DNA from: Bacteroidota bacterium
Lineage (GTDB): Bacteria; Bacteroidota; Bacteroidia; Bacteroidales; Cfx3-03
NCBI GenBank assembly: GCA_013390605.1
Contig: JACAUB010000001.1
Location: 1,975,787-2,039,786, forward strand
Direction: 5' to 3'
Length of the DNA: 64,000 nucleotides
In this document: positions 1 through 9,392 of the stretch, in pieces
Layout of the letters: each line of letters starts with the position of its first letter
Numbering within the stretch: position 1 is the first letter of the stretch
Notes under the pieces: model-generated
What the model saw: the letters and a program-made list of their open reading frames with translations, nothing else
Told to the model about the DNA's origin: nothing
Databases searched by the model: none
Translations under genes and position numbers: made by a program

Positions 1-113
1 ATAGTTAATTAAATTTAGTTATATTGTTATAATTCAATTATATATAAGTAATTATTTGTTAAATAATCAAATAAAAATATTTTAAGAAAAAACTTTTTTG
101 ATAGTACGTTTCT

Positions 114-1769
114 TTATTTAGAAATAATAAATTGATGATTAATAAGAGTTTGCTTTCCGATTAATTTAATTAAATAAAAACCAGATAGAAGTGAGCTTAA
201 ATGTAGATCAATTGCATTTTCCGTTAAACTATAAAATTTTTCAGTTGATTTATACAGACATTTACCAGTAATATTGTAAATATACAATGTTATATAATCA
301 GGTGTTTTTAAATTAAATTTAATAGTAAAGTCTCCATTATTAGGATTTGGGAAAAGATTAAATCCTTCTATTTGGGAAGAATGATCATCAATTCCCACTC
401 CAGGTGTATACTCAAAAGCACCTCTATCGAAAAAGCCTCCTTTAGGGTATGGACGAGGATTTCCCAAAATATCAAAAGTCACTCCATATGATGAAAGATC
501 TATTCCATTATCTTTAGCTTCTGAAAAAAAGGATAGGCTATAATCACCTTTTAAAGGATCTGTAAAGAGATTCGGTTCTGTTATAGTAGCTTTAGTAAGA
601 TTATAAGAATTCTCAAGATTGAGATTATTGACGATCGCATTTAAATATGGTGAAGGCACAACTATAATATTATTTATCGCTTTGCTTCCTATACTGATAT
701 TATTTTGAAAATTTATACCATATGTTCTAGGGGTAATTATTGTATTGTTTAGTATTAAAGTTGCTCCAATATCTTGGTTTGTAACAGATCCAACATAAAT
801 CCCATGCTTAGAACCAGTTAATGTATAGTCTTTTCCCGCATTCACGATAAGATTGTTGAATACTTTTATATTTCCTAAACCAAGTACTTCTATTCCATCA
901 CCATGCCCGTCAACTATTCGATTGTTGTAGCAGTTACAATTTTTACTTCCTCCTCCAAATAAGATTCCACTCATCTGATTTGCTGAATCGTCCTGACTAT
1001 CATGCGAAATTCTATTGTTGTATACTTTACAAGAATCCACACATGAGATCTGAACGGCATCCCAACCAGTAGAGTCTACAATATTATTATAGACTCTAAG
1101 GTTTTTTAATAAATGTGGATAAACTGTTGATGTGATATTATTACATGTTACTGAATAGCCATCCTTATATTTCGAACTTCCTAAATACATTCCTTCATGA
1201 CCAATTTTATGAAGATAGCAGTCATGAATTAAAATATTATTCATTGAAAATGTTTTCAATTGTTCTAAGAAAGCACAAGATGGATCTGTTTTGGCAAAAA
1301 TTCCAACATAAGAAACATTTTTGATCTCAATATTCTCGACCTCAATATTTGTGCTTAAATCATCCATTGAAAGGCCATTTCCTCCTGAAGTTCCAGTAGT
1401 AATAATATCTTTTATCAACCAACCATAATAATATGAATTGTATCCCTTTCCACTAAGTTTCAAATAAGAACAGCCACCAACTTTTAGCCCAAAATCAGGG
1501 TTATTGGCAATAATTACCTGTCCTGATTTATTCAGAATTACAATAGGTTTAGTTACTGTTCCGGAAATATTTTTTATAACAATCTGATAGTATGTACCGT
1601 GCTCGAATAAAATGGTATCACCCGGAATTAGACCCTGAATCGTTGCACCATCAATTGTTGTTCTTATATTTGTGGTTGGAGGAAGCACAGTTAACCTTAC
1701 TGCATTTTGTGCGAAACTTACAGTGTACAGTAGAAGAAATGTAAAAAAAAGAATTATTATTTTAATCAT
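114..1769 (-). CDS. Secreted right-handed beta-helix protein with T9SS C-terminal sorting domain
   Basis: The protein has 551 residues. It starts with a signal peptide (MIKIIILFFTFLLLYTVSFA, then Q). The middle (about residues 40-400) is rich in Asn-centred repeats such as 'VYNNIVDSTG', 'VYNNRIS', 'CYNNRIVDG' and 'VFNNLIVNAG', the pattern of a parallel beta-helix of the pectate-lyase/polysaccharide-epimerase type. The last ~85 residues ('FNLFPNPNNGDFTIKF ... GFYLIKL') match the Por/type A T9SS sorting domain, so export through T9SS and surface attachment or release is expected. It is the last gene seen in the polysaccharide operon, four bases after the preceding glycosyltransferase. Context suggests it acts on, or anchors, the polymer made by this cluster. 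That is inference; the beta-helix could also be a plain adhesin. No catalytic residues were assigned. Confidence 0.85.
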   Translation of the reverse strand: MIKIIILFFTFLLLYTVSFAQNAVRLTVLPPTTNIRTTIDGATIQGLIPGDTILFEHGTYYQIVIKNISGTVTKPIVILNKSGQVIIANNPDFGLKVGGCSYLKLSGKGYNSYYYGWLIKDIITTGTSGGNGLSMDDLSTNIEVENIEIKNVSYVGIFAKTDPSCAFLEQLKTFSMNNILIHDCYLHKIGHEGMYLGSSKYKDGYSVTCNNITSTVYPHLLKNLRVYNNIVDSTGWDAVQISCVDSCKVYNNRISHDSQDDSANQMSGILFGGGSKNCNCYNNRIVDGHGDGIEVLGLGNIKVFNNLIVNAGKDYTLTGSKHGIYVGSVTNQDIGATLILNNTIITPRTYGINFQNNISIGSKAINNIIVVPSPYLNAIVNNLNLENSYNLTKATITEPNLFTDPLKGDYSLSFFSEAKDNGIDLSSYGVTFDILGNPRPYPKGGFFDRGAFEYTPGVGIDDHSSQIEGFNLFPNPNNGDFTIKFNLKTPDYITLYIYNITGKCLYKSTEKFYSLTENAIDLHLSSLLSGFYLIKLIGKQTLINHQFIISK

Positions 1770-1772
1770 AGT

Positions 1773-2963
1773 TCACGATCCTCTTTTAGCTCTTTCCCAA
1801 TTAACTGATTGCTGTTTAGAATAAAAACGCTTAAACCCAAGAAAAACTGATAGATTCATAATAAAAAAGTAGTAAGGAACAAAAAGAATCTTGATTCTCA
1901 ATTTATGATTTTCAAGATACCATCCTATTAAAGCAGATAGATAAAATACGTTCTGTAGAATAAACAAAGTGAAGAACAATCCTAAACTCTTTATTCCTTC
2001 AGAATATGCTAAAATAAAGTTAATAAGATAAATAAATGGCAAACTCAAGGGAGCTATTGACCAGCGAAGAACTCGATGAGAAATATATTGAAAAGATAAA
2101 ACCCCATATTTGAAAATATTTAACAACTCTTTAAGTCTTATAATTGACTGGATTCCTCCAGCAGCAATCCTGACTTTTCGTTTCATCTCTTCTTTAACAT
2201 TTGCAGAGGAGCTTTCAATTGCATAGGCTTCCGGATTATATTGTATTGTATAACCTTTTAGCGCAATCCGAAGAGATATTATAAAGTCGTCTAACAGTGT
2301 ATCTTGTTCAACCTCTTCAAAAAGTATAGTCCTGATAGCAAAAAGCTCTCCAGCAGCACCTACTACTGAATATAATTCTGCATCCCACTGTTTTAACTTA
2401 GATTCATATTTCCAGTAAATTCCTTCTCCTGCACTTGCTGCACTATCCTTTTCCTTTTTGAAAATTCTTTTTTCGCCAGAAACACAACCAACCTTGGGAT
2501 TCTTAAATAATCGTACAATTTCCTTTATTGATTGTGATCCGATCATCGTGTTGGCATCACAAAAGACGACTATTGGCGATGTAATATATTTCATGCCTCT
2601 ATTAATCGCCCCAATCTTTCCGTTACGTGCTTTTTCGTGCAATACAATAACATCTTTAAACTTTTCGAGTATTTCGGGGGTCCCGTCATTTGAACCATCA
2701 GTTATCCAAACAAACTTAAGTTTATCAGCTGGATAATCCAGCTCACGAGAATTTTTAATTTTTTCGTCAACAAAATCTTTTTCATTATACGCTGCAATAA
2801 AAAGGGTTACTTCAGGTAATTCGCCTAACTCATATACTTCTTTTATTCTTCCTTTAAAAATGCGTTTCAGCTTTATTAAGACAAATAAAACTATACCATA
2901 TCCCAAATAAGAATAAAAGACAATAAAGACCAGAATCCAGAAGCAGATTTTTAATGTAAACAT
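1773..2963 (-). CDS. Membrane glycosyltransferase family 2
   Basis: This 396-residue protein has one N-terminal membrane segment (about 5-30), a GT-A glycosyltransferase domain (about 50-270) and three to four C-terminal membrane segments (about 290-375). Visible GT2 motifs are 'FIAAYNE', 'WITDGSNDGT', a DxD-like 'FCDANT' and 'LLDDF' as the acceptor-side acidic motif. The layout is that of processive GT2 enzymes that extend a polymer at the inner membrane from a nucleotide sugar. It sits between the acyltransferase (22 bases upstream) and the beta-helix protein in the same operon. Sugar specificity cannot be read from the sequence. Confidence 0.88.
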   Translation of the reverse strand: MFTLKICFWILVFIVFYSYLGYGIVLFVLIKLKRIFKGRIKEVYELGELPEVTLFIAAYNEKDFVDEKIKNSRELDYPADKLKFVWITDGSNDGTPEILEKFKDVIVLHEKARNGKIGAINRGMKYITSPIVVFCDANTMIGSQSIKEIVRLFKNPKVGCVSGEKRIFKKEKDSAASAGEGIYWKYESKLKQWDAELYSVVGAAGELFAIRTILFEEVEQDTLLDDFIISLRIALKGYTIQYNPEAYAIESSSANVKEEMKRKVRIAAGGIQSIIRLKELLNIFKYGVLSFQYISHRVLRWSIAPLSLPFIYLINFILAYSEGIKSLGLFFTLFILQNVFYLSALIGWYLENHKLRIKILFVPYYFFIMNLSVFLGFKRFYSKQQSVNWERAKRGS

Positions 2964-2985
2964 AATTTATAAATTTATAATCAAT

Positions 2986-3606
2986 TTAAACCTTTTCCCA
3001 TTTATTAGTTTCAAAATTATATCTTTTAACTACCCTAGCTGGATTTCCAACAGCAATGCAATAAGGGGGAAGACTTTGAGAAACAACACTTCCAGCCCCT
3101 ACTTGTGTGCCTTTTCCAATAGTAACACCGGCTGTTACGACTGAGTTAGAGCCAATAAACACATCTTCTTCAAGTACAACGCCCTCTCCTCTAATGTCTA
3201 GTGGTTGTTTTCGGGAGTTTTTCGAACCATCCTGAAATCCATGATTAAAACCTGCGATAAATGCATGCTGGCCAGTATATGCTCCATCACCCATTTTTAC
3301 AGGACCAATTATAACAGTTCCAATTCCAATAATTGTATTACTACCTATAGTAACATCGCCAGCGCCATTGTTAATTACTGTATAATCCTCAATTATAGTA
3401 TTAGCCCCTATATCAAAATGATGATATGGAAAAACATCTAAACGCGCACGAAACCCAACCTTACACTTATTTCCCCTTTTATGAAAGAATCGATTGAGAA
3501 TCCATTTAACCCATATACGTGGTCTTGGATGAGTCTTAGAAACAATTAGCCATAATGTAAGCTCTCTTAATCGGGGATTTTTTTTAATCTTTTCGATTAC
3601 ACTCAT
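2986..3606 (-). CDS. Hexapeptide-repeat (left-handed beta-helix) O-acyltransferase
   Basis: The 206-residue protein carries many [LIV]-G-x(4) hexapeptide turns ('IGANTIIEDYTVINNGAGDVTIGSNTI'), a catalytic-type His in 'YTGQHAFIAGFNHGF', and the terminal 'GAGSVVSQSLPPYCIAVGNPARVVKRY' typical of WcaF/NodL/maltose-type acetyltransferases. Such enzymes move an acetyl or similar group from acyl-CoA to a sugar hydroxyl. In this operon it most likely decorates the repeat unit. The length and single domain are normal for the family. Which sugar is acetylated is unknown. Confidence 0.88.
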   Translation of the reverse strand: MSVIEKIKKNPRLRELTLWLIVSKTHPRPRIWVKWILNRFFHKRGNKCKVGFRARLDVFPYHHFDIGANTIIEDYTVINNGAGDVTIGSNTIIGIGTVIIGPVKMGDGAYTGQHAFIAGFNHGFQDGSKNSRKQPLDIRGEGVVLEEDVFIGSNSVVTAGVTIGKGTQVGAGSVVSQSLPPYCIAVGNPARVVKRYNFETNKWEKV

Positions 3607-3618
3607 AATTGGTGATTT

Positions 3619-4827
3619 TTATAAGTTCTTGTTTAAGTTTTCTACTTTTTGTATAGCGTTATAAATCTCTTCTACGCTATTCTTCCAGGTATGATTTAAA
3701 GCAAATATTTTCCTGGATTCAGCTTTTTCTTTTGAATTTTCAGAAATAGCCTTTTCAATTTCTAATAAAAATTCTTCTTTTGAATCTGCTAAATAGCAAA
3801 AATCAGAAAATACCTCCATGGCATTAGTTTTCCTGACTACAACTGGTTTCCCCATTGCCAGATATTCATCTATTTTTCGAGGATAGTTGCCAATAGTTTC
3901 CGGTGAAAGTATTTGAGGATTAATGGCAACATCAAAATGTTTAAGATAAGATGCAAGTTCTGTTTGTATTTTTTTTCCTAAAAAATGTATGTTTTTCATA
4001 TTATGTAAATCAGATTTTGCAAAGTTTTCATCTTCTGGGCCAATTAAAACAATGTTCCACTCAGATTTTTGTTTTGCAATATATCTTATCCAGTTAATAT
4101 CTAACCGAAGACTCCAAATAGCCCCAATATAACCTATAATAGGGGATGAAATAGCCGAAAGGTCTTTTGGGATTTCAAATGTTTTCGTATCGTCATATAG
4201 CTCAAAATCACATCCCTGACCGACATAATATGAATGAGGGTTTTGTTTTAATCCTATATCCCTTAACATCGTTGAATTTGCAACAACAACATCAACATTA
4301 TGCATTAACTGAGATTGAATCCTATCACCATGAAGTCGCCAATATTTTACGGAAACCATATTATCCCGAAGATAAAAAGCATAAATTGAAGGCTTTAAAA
4401 GCTCTTTCAAATAAAAACTTCTATAAATATCGTTATCATTAAAAAGAATAAAATTGTTAAAAGCCAATTTTTTTATTGATTTTTGAATTTGCTTTGCAAA
4501 TCGCCGATTATTTATTTTATTCATTAAATCAAAAAAACAATTTGGTTTCAGTTGACTAATCGACTCTTGCATGCATTTAGGTGTAAGTACCCATAGATTA
4601 TCATTTATCTTTTCAAGATCTTCAATTTCTCCATTTAAAACCTGAATTCTTCTTTTAATTGAAGGATTATTTTTTTCTCTTATTGCTGTTAACCTATTTA
4701 ACGGATAATTTACATACAGCACTCTGTTATTTTTTGCAAATTCTTGTGCAATATTTACACAATTACTTCCTAATTCTAATTCCCATGGTTGAAGCCCTGT
4801 AATTATAATATCTCTGTTTGTAATCAT
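3619..4827 (-). CDS. Glycosyltransferase, GT-B fold (GT4/GT1-like)
   Basis: With the start chosen at 4827 (MITNRDIIITGLQPWE) the protein has 402 residues. An ATG at 4863 would add 12 residues and overlap the upstream gene by 23 bases; the inner ATG lies 13 bases after that gene's stop and starts the first beta-strand directly. The C-terminal half shows the GT-B donor-site pattern ('PIIGYIGAIW', 'VLIGPED', 'NIHFLGKK', 'YPRKIDEYLAMGKPVVVRKT'). No membrane helices are seen, so it is probably cytoplasmic or membrane-peripheral, adding one sugar to a lipid-linked unit. Donor and acceptor are unknown. Confidence 0.85.
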   Translation of the reverse strand: MITNRDIIITGLQPWELELGSNCVNIAQEFAKNNRVLYVNYPLNRLTAIREKNNPSIKRRIQVLNGEIEDLEKINDNLWVLTPKCMQESISQLKPNCFFDLMNKINNRRFAKQIQKSIKKLAFNNFILFNDNDIYRSFYLKELLKPSIYAFYLRDNMVSVKYWRLHGDRIQSQLMHNVDVVVANSTMLRDIGLKQNPHSYYVGQGCDFELYDDTKTFEIPKDLSAISSPIIGYIGAIWSLRLDINWIRYIAKQKSEWNIVLIGPEDENFAKSDLHNMKNIHFLGKKIQTELASYLKHFDVAINPQILSPETIGNYPRKIDEYLAMGKPVVVRKTNAMEVFSDFCYLADSKEEFLLEIEKAISENSKEKAESRKIFALNHTWKNSVEEIYNAIQKVENLNKNL

Positions 4828-4840
4828 TTTGATTGTCTTT

Positions 4841-5986
4841 TTATTTGCACACAAGAATTTCACGATAAAGATTAAGTATTTCCACAGACATTTTATTCCA
4901 TGAAAATTTTGCAGCTTGTTTAAATCCAGCTTCTCTTAATTTTAGTCTTAACTTTTCATTACTTAGTAAATCTTCCATAGCTGATAGTATATCATTATAA
5001 TTATATGGATCAATAAGATAAGCTGCATCACCAGAAACTTCTGGCATTGAAGAAGTATTAGATGTAATTACAGGAACACCGCATGCCATTGCTTCTAGCA
5101 TTGGAATCCCAAAACTTTCTCGTAATGAGGGATATAAGAAGAGATCACACTGGTTATAAATAGCTGGCAAATCAGTATTTGCAACATAGCCTGTTAAATA
5201 TATATTTTCGATTAATTCTGGCGCTCTAATCTCATTAAGAAGATCACTGAGTGCTGTTTTTTCATAATCAAGCATAACCAACTTATGGGTAGTACCATGC
5301 TTTTTAACAAAATAAGAATATGCTTTTAAAACGCCAATAGTATTCTTTTTTGGATCGGTATTACCAAGAAAAAAAAAGAAATTATCTGGAAGATTATACT
5401 GTTTTTTTACTTTAGAAAGTACATTATCATCATATATTGGTTTGAAATAATCGTTAACCCCATTGTAAATAGCAACTATATGACCATTATCAGGCCATCC
5501 GAAAAAGTTTCGTATTCTTTCTTTTTCAAAATTAGATACTGTTATTATTTTTTTACTATTCTTCAGTGCAGGAGGTACTAATAGTCGACGATATAAATTT
5601 CCAAAGCGTTGATACATTGAAAAACCTTTTCTAAACAAACTCCAACTTTCCAGATAAATAATATCATGTAATGTGATTATCAAAGGAATATCGCAAAATA
5701 TTGGTGCCGTATTACTTGTACAATGGAGTAATTGGCACCCATATTTTTTTGCTGCTTTAGGTAAATATATTTGCTCCCATATAGGATAAGATCCGCCATC
5801 AATTTCTATAATATGAAAATTATCAGTTTCTTGTAAACAGATATTATCTTTATCTGGTTTAATAAAAATATAATATTCATTTTCTTTATCAATGGTTTGA
5901 AGATTTCGGATCAGTTCGAGAGCAACCATATCCATACCATGTTTTTTAGGCCTAAAAAGGCGTTGTCCTTCAATTCCAATCTTCAT
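4841..5986 (-). CDS. Glycosyltransferase family 4
   Basis: The 381-residue protein is a full-length GT4. The N-terminal acceptor domain starts 'MKIGIEGQRLFRPKKHGMD'. The C-terminal donor domain includes 'NFFFFLGNTDPKKN', 'ENIYLTGYVANTDLPAIYNQCDLFLYPSLRESFGIPMLEAMACG' (the E-x7-E signature) and 'VPVITSNTSSMPEVSGDAA'. This is the classic mannosyl/glucosyl transferase pattern, using nucleotide sugars with retention of the anomer. It is followed after 13 bases by the next glycosyltransferase, so the two are likely co-translated. The sugar is not deducible. Confidence 0.9.
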   Translation of the reverse strand: MKIGIEGQRLFRPKKHGMDMVALELIRNLQTIDKENEYYIFIKPDKDNICLQETDNFHIIEIDGGSYPIWEQIYLPKAAKKYGCQLLHCTSNTAPIFCDIPLIITLHDIIYLESWSLFRKGFSMYQRFGNLYRRLLVPPALKNSKKIITVSNFEKERIRNFFGWPDNGHIVAIYNGVNDYFKPIYDDNVLSKVKKQYNLPDNFFFFLGNTDPKKNTIGVLKAYSYFVKKHGTTHKLVMLDYEKTALSDLLNEIRAPELIENIYLTGYVANTDLPAIYNQCDLFLYPSLRESFGIPMLEAMACGVPVITSNTSSMPEVSGDAAYLIDPYNYNDILSAMEDLLSNEKLRLKLREAGFKQAAKFSWNKMSVEILNLYREILVCK

Positions 5987-5997
5987 ATCTCAATTTT

Positions 5998-7185
5998 TTA
6001 ATTTTTCTGTTTTTTGTTTTCATGAACAGTGTGAATAAATTCACGATTAGCATTTTTAGATTTCAATAATGAAATAATCATCCAAAAATAGCCTCTAGGT
6101 AGATCAAAAATTACCTTTAAGGTTCTCAGATTATAGAACGAAAAAGGAATCGAAAATAGAAAGACCAAATATGTAAGTATTAATACAGATAACCATCCAT
6201 GAACATTTCCAACCTTAAATACAAAAATAAAAATATTTATCAACGTTATTGTTCCCAATAGAAGTATTCGAGGAGGAAGCAAAAATTGAAATGCCTTATT
6301 AAAATATTCAATGTTCCCTTTCGTGATCAAATATATAAAGGACGGAATAATATCGCTTTTAAAATAGAAAAATTGAGCAGCCAACCAACGGCGACGTTGA
6401 TTCGTAAACCTAGATGCATTTTGAACTTTTTCATCCAAAACAATAGCGTCATTTAAATATTCTATTTTAATTTTTTCTTTAGCAATTTTTAATTCTAACT
6501 CTTTATCAAACCCTCCAATAGCTTCAACTCCATCCATAAGTTGTTTAAAAAGTTGAAAATCAAATCCCATAGCAGATCCAATTAGCGCAGAAGACAGTCC
6601 GACTGCTCGATGTCCTTGTCTGAATATATGATTATTTATTTCTTCACTAATCGCGTCCATTAATGCAAAGTTCGTATCTGTATTTTTTGCAATTCTATGT
6701 CCTTGAATTACTTTATAGCCATTAGCAAAACTGTTATTCATTCTACTAAGAAAATCAGGAGCCATTATATTATCGGCATCTAAAATTATGACTACATTAA
6801 AATCATCACCTGAGCTTTCTAACGCAGAACGGATAGCTTTAGATTTTGTACTTGACGCAAAACTAACTTCCACAATATCTATTGATTTTTTTTTAAGCAA
6901 TTTCAGGGTTTCTTGTAATAGTGAATCTGCTATTACTTTTATATGATAAAGTGAGGCAGGATATTCTTGCTTTAAGGCATCTTCAACAACTTCATCAATA
7001 ACAAGATCTTCTTTAAATGCTGGAATGAGTACTAAAATATTACGATAAAAATCACTTTTTTTATATTTGCTCTTCTTTCTTAATAAACCGACAATAGAAA
7101 AGAAAAAAAGATATAATACGGAAATCATAAAATATCCGAGTAAAATCCATTCTAATATATAAAGTATTGATGTTACGATCTTCAT
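5998..7185 (-). CDS. Membrane glycosyltransferase family 2 (tandem copy 1)
   Basis: The 395-residue protein has one N-terminal membrane helix (about 7-32), a GT2 catalytic domain with 'LVLIPAFKED', 'VVIILDADNIM' (metal-binding DxD-like), 'GGFDKELE' and 'NQRRRWLAAQFF' (the Q-x-x-R-W motif of processive GT2 enzymes), then at least two C-terminal membrane helices (about 295-350). The next gene downstream of the shared promoter order, 7206-8384, is a clear paralogue with the same layout and the motifs in the same places, so the pair arose by tandem duplication. Such proteins polymerise or extend glycans at the inner membrane. Confidence 0.88.
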   Translation of the reverse strand: MKIVTSILYILEWILLGYFMISVLYLFFFSIVGLLRKKSKYKKSDFYRNILVLIPAFKEDLVIDEVVEDALKQEYPASLYHIKVIADSLLQETLKLLKKKSIDIVEVSFASSTKSKAIRSALESSGDDFNVVIILDADNIMAPDFLSRMNNSFANGYKVIQGHRIAKNTDTNFALMDAISEEINNHIFRQGHRAVGLSSALIGSAMGFDFQLFKQLMDGVEAIGGFDKELELKIAKEKIKIEYLNDAIVLDEKVQNASRFTNQRRRWLAAQFFYFKSDIIPSFIYLITKGNIEYFNKAFQFLLPPRILLLGTITLINIFIFVFKVGNVHGWLSVLILTYLVFLFSIPFSFYNLRTLKVIFDLPRGYFWMIISLLKSKNANREFIHTVHENKKQKN

Positions 7186-7205
7186 TTTAGTAAAGGTAAA
7201 AATTA

Positions 7206-8384
7206 TTATTTATTTTTGTTTTCATTAAAAGAATGTGTAGTATGAACAAACCCTTTTTTCGCATTGTTGATTCTGAAAAGTGAAATAAGCATAAGAAAAA
7301 AGCTTAAAGGAAGATATATTACAGAAGCAACTGTTTTAAATGTAAATAGTTTTTTGGGTATGGAGATAACTAATGAAAAAAGACATCCTGCTAATAAAAT
7401 ACCCCAAGATATAGTCCAGAATGTATTATTAAAAAGAATTGAAAAAATATTCAGTACTACTAAAAAGCCAAGCATAAGAATCCTCGGCGGTAATAGATGT
7501 TGTATAATTTTATCAAAAAAATCGATATTCCCTTTAAATAATTCATGAAATCCTTCCCAAAGATATTTAGTTGCATAATTTAATTGATTTGCAATCCAGC
7601 GTGTTCTTTGGTTTATAAAAACAGTACTTTTTGAAACTTTCTCATCATATACTAAAGCATCATCAAGATATTCAATTCTGATTTTGTTTTTTAGTAACTT
7701 GTGTTCTAGCTCTTTATCTTCCCCAAAAGATTCAATTTGCGACATGAAGCGTTTGTATATTTTATAATCGAACCCCATTCCTGAACCGATTAAAGCAGCT
7801 GATAGCCCAAGAACTCTGTGTCCTGATCTAAATATATGATTATTGATTTCTTCGCTTAATGAGTCGAGAACAGCAAAATGGTTATTCATGTTTTTTGCAA
7901 GTCGATGACCTTGTACTGCAATATAACCTGCATTAAAAGAAGCATTCATTTTTTCCAGGAAGTCATTTGCCATTACATTATCCGCATCAAGTACAATAGC
8001 AATATCATAAATTTCATGAAGAGATTCCATTGTCTTATTTAATGATTTTGCTTTCGAACTCTTTTCAAAGCTAACTTCATTAACTAAAATAGGTAATTCT
8101 TTTAGTTTTTCAAGCGTCTCAGCTTTAAATGTGTCAGCAATAATGATAATATCGAATAAATCAGGTGGATAGTTTTGATTTAAGGCTTGTCTGGCAACCT
8201 CTATAATTACATTATCTTCTTTATATCCAGGTATAAATACAGCAATTTTTCTATAATTTCCATTATTAAGATATTTTATTTTTTTTCTAAATAGTCCCGC
8301 TATTGCAAAGACTAATAGATAGATTACGCCTAGACCAAAGAGCGTAAACAATAAAATTTGAATAACTGAAATAAACACAAGCAT
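7206..8384 (-). CDS. Membrane glycosyltransferase family 2 (tandem copy 2)
   Basis: The 392-residue paralogue of the 5998-7185 protein has an N-terminal membrane helix, 'AVFIPGYKED', 'IAIVLDADNVMANDFLEKM', 'SFGEDKELEHKLL', 'NQRTRWIANQ' and C-terminal helices (about 300-365). Shared stretches such as 'LSEEINNHIFR-GHR--GLS-ALIGS-MGFD' show recent common ancestry. Both copies keep the catalytic motifs, so both are probably active, perhaps with different acceptors. The separation of 20 bases from its paralogue fits one transcript. Confidence 0.88.
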   Translation of the reverse strand: MLVFISVIQILLFTLFGLGVIYLLVFAIAGLFRKKIKYLNNGNYRKIAVFIPGYKEDNVIIEVARQALNQNYPPDLFDIIIIADTFKAETLEKLKELPILVNEVSFEKSSKAKSLNKTMESLHEIYDIAIVLDADNVMANDFLEKMNASFNAGYIAVQGHRLAKNMNNHFAVLDSLSEEINNHIFRSGHRVLGLSAALIGSGMGFDYKIYKRFMSQIESFGEDKELEHKLLKNKIRIEYLDDALVYDEKVSKSTVFINQRTRWIANQLNYATKYLWEGFHELFKGNIDFFDKIIQHLLPPRILMLGFLVVLNIFSILFNNTFWTISWGILLAGCLFSLVISIPKKLFTFKTVASVIYLPLSFFLMLISLFRINNAKKGFVHTTHSFNENKNK

Positions 8385-8394
8385 ATTTTTATAT

Positions 8395-9330
8395 TTAAAG
8401 CATTGGATTTTCGTGAATTTCTTTATTGAAGAGATTAGTTAAATGCCATCCAATTGCCTTATAATAAGCATGGAATAATTTAAATTTTCCCTTTAATAAA
8501 TATACAAAAGCATTCTTAGGAATTGCAACAAAAAATTGAAAAAGAATTGCTAAATAAAAAGTTTTTCCTTCCATATTTCTTCGCATAAAAATCAGCCTGT
8601 TTCGATTAAGATAATAAATTTTCACTACACTCATTCTACCTGTAGAAATACTCTCTCTGTGATATACTAGTGAATTACTAATATACCATATTGAGTATCC
8701 TGATTTTTTTATTCGTTCACACCAATCGGCTTCTTCATAGTAAAGAAAGAAAATATACGACATCATTCCTACTTTTTTTATAACCTCCATTGAAACAAGC
8801 ATTGCAGCTCCATGTGCAAATGGGGTAAGTCTGTCTTTATCATACTGTCCTTTATCAACCTGATTAAAACCAATTGAAAAATTCCGAACGGTATAAGGAT
8901 TCATTTCAGTATAACCTGCATATTGAATTGTATTTGGCGTGTGATAAAAACGTAATTTGGGACTTACGGCACCTATTGTTGGATCTGACTCCATTTTCTC
9001 AACTAGCGGTTCCAAAAAATCAGGTGTAACAACTGTATCATTATTGAGTAATAATACGTAAGCCCCTCTAGCTTTCATTATTCCAAAATTATTTCCTGCT
9101 GCAAATCCATAATTTATTGGATTTTTAATTAAATCTATGGCTGGAAATCTATGTTTAATAATATCTGGGTTATCATCTGGAGAAGCATTATCAACTACCA
9201 GAACCTCAATATTTGGATAGTTAATTTTATTTAATGATTCTATCATTGAACATGTCACTTCTGATTGGTTATAGTTTACTGTAACTATTGAAACCAATGG
9301 ATAATAACGACGTCTGGCCTGATGTTGCAT
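8395..9330 (-). CDS. Glycosyltransferase family 2, rhamnosyltransferase-like (tandem copy 1)
   Basis: The 311-residue GT2 has 'VSIVTVNYNQSEVT', 'VLVVDNASPDD', 'YGFAAGNNFGI', 'VLLLNNDTVV' (DxD equivalent NNDT) and 'FFLYYEEADWCERIKKSGY'. This family (WbbL/RfbN-like) moves a deoxyhexose or hexose from a dTDP/GDP/UDP donor to a lipid-linked glycan on the cytoplasmic face. The neighbouring 9393-10316 gene is a close paralogue with the same motifs. The true substrate is unknown; 'rhamnosyl' is only the family's usual label. Confidence 0.88.
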   Translation of the reverse strand: MQHQARRRYYPLVSIVTVNYNQSEVTCSMIESLNKINYPNIEVLVVDNASPDDNPDIIKHRFPAIDLIKNPINYGFAAGNNFGIMKARGAYVLLLNNDTVVTPDFLEPLVEKMESDPTIGAVSPKLRFYHTPNTIQYAGYTEMNPYTVRNFSIGFNQVDKGQYDKDRLTPFAHGAAMLVSMEVIKKVGMMSYIFFLYYEEADWCERIKKSGYSIWYISNSLVYHRESISTGRMSVVKIYYLNRNRLIFMRRNMEGKTFYLAILFQFFVAIPKNAFVYLLKGKFKLFHAYYKAIGWHLTNLFNKEIHENPML

Positions 9331-9392
9331 ATTTCAAATATAGAATCAGGCTCTAAGATAGTAAATAAAAGCTAAAAAGTAAAATATAAAGA

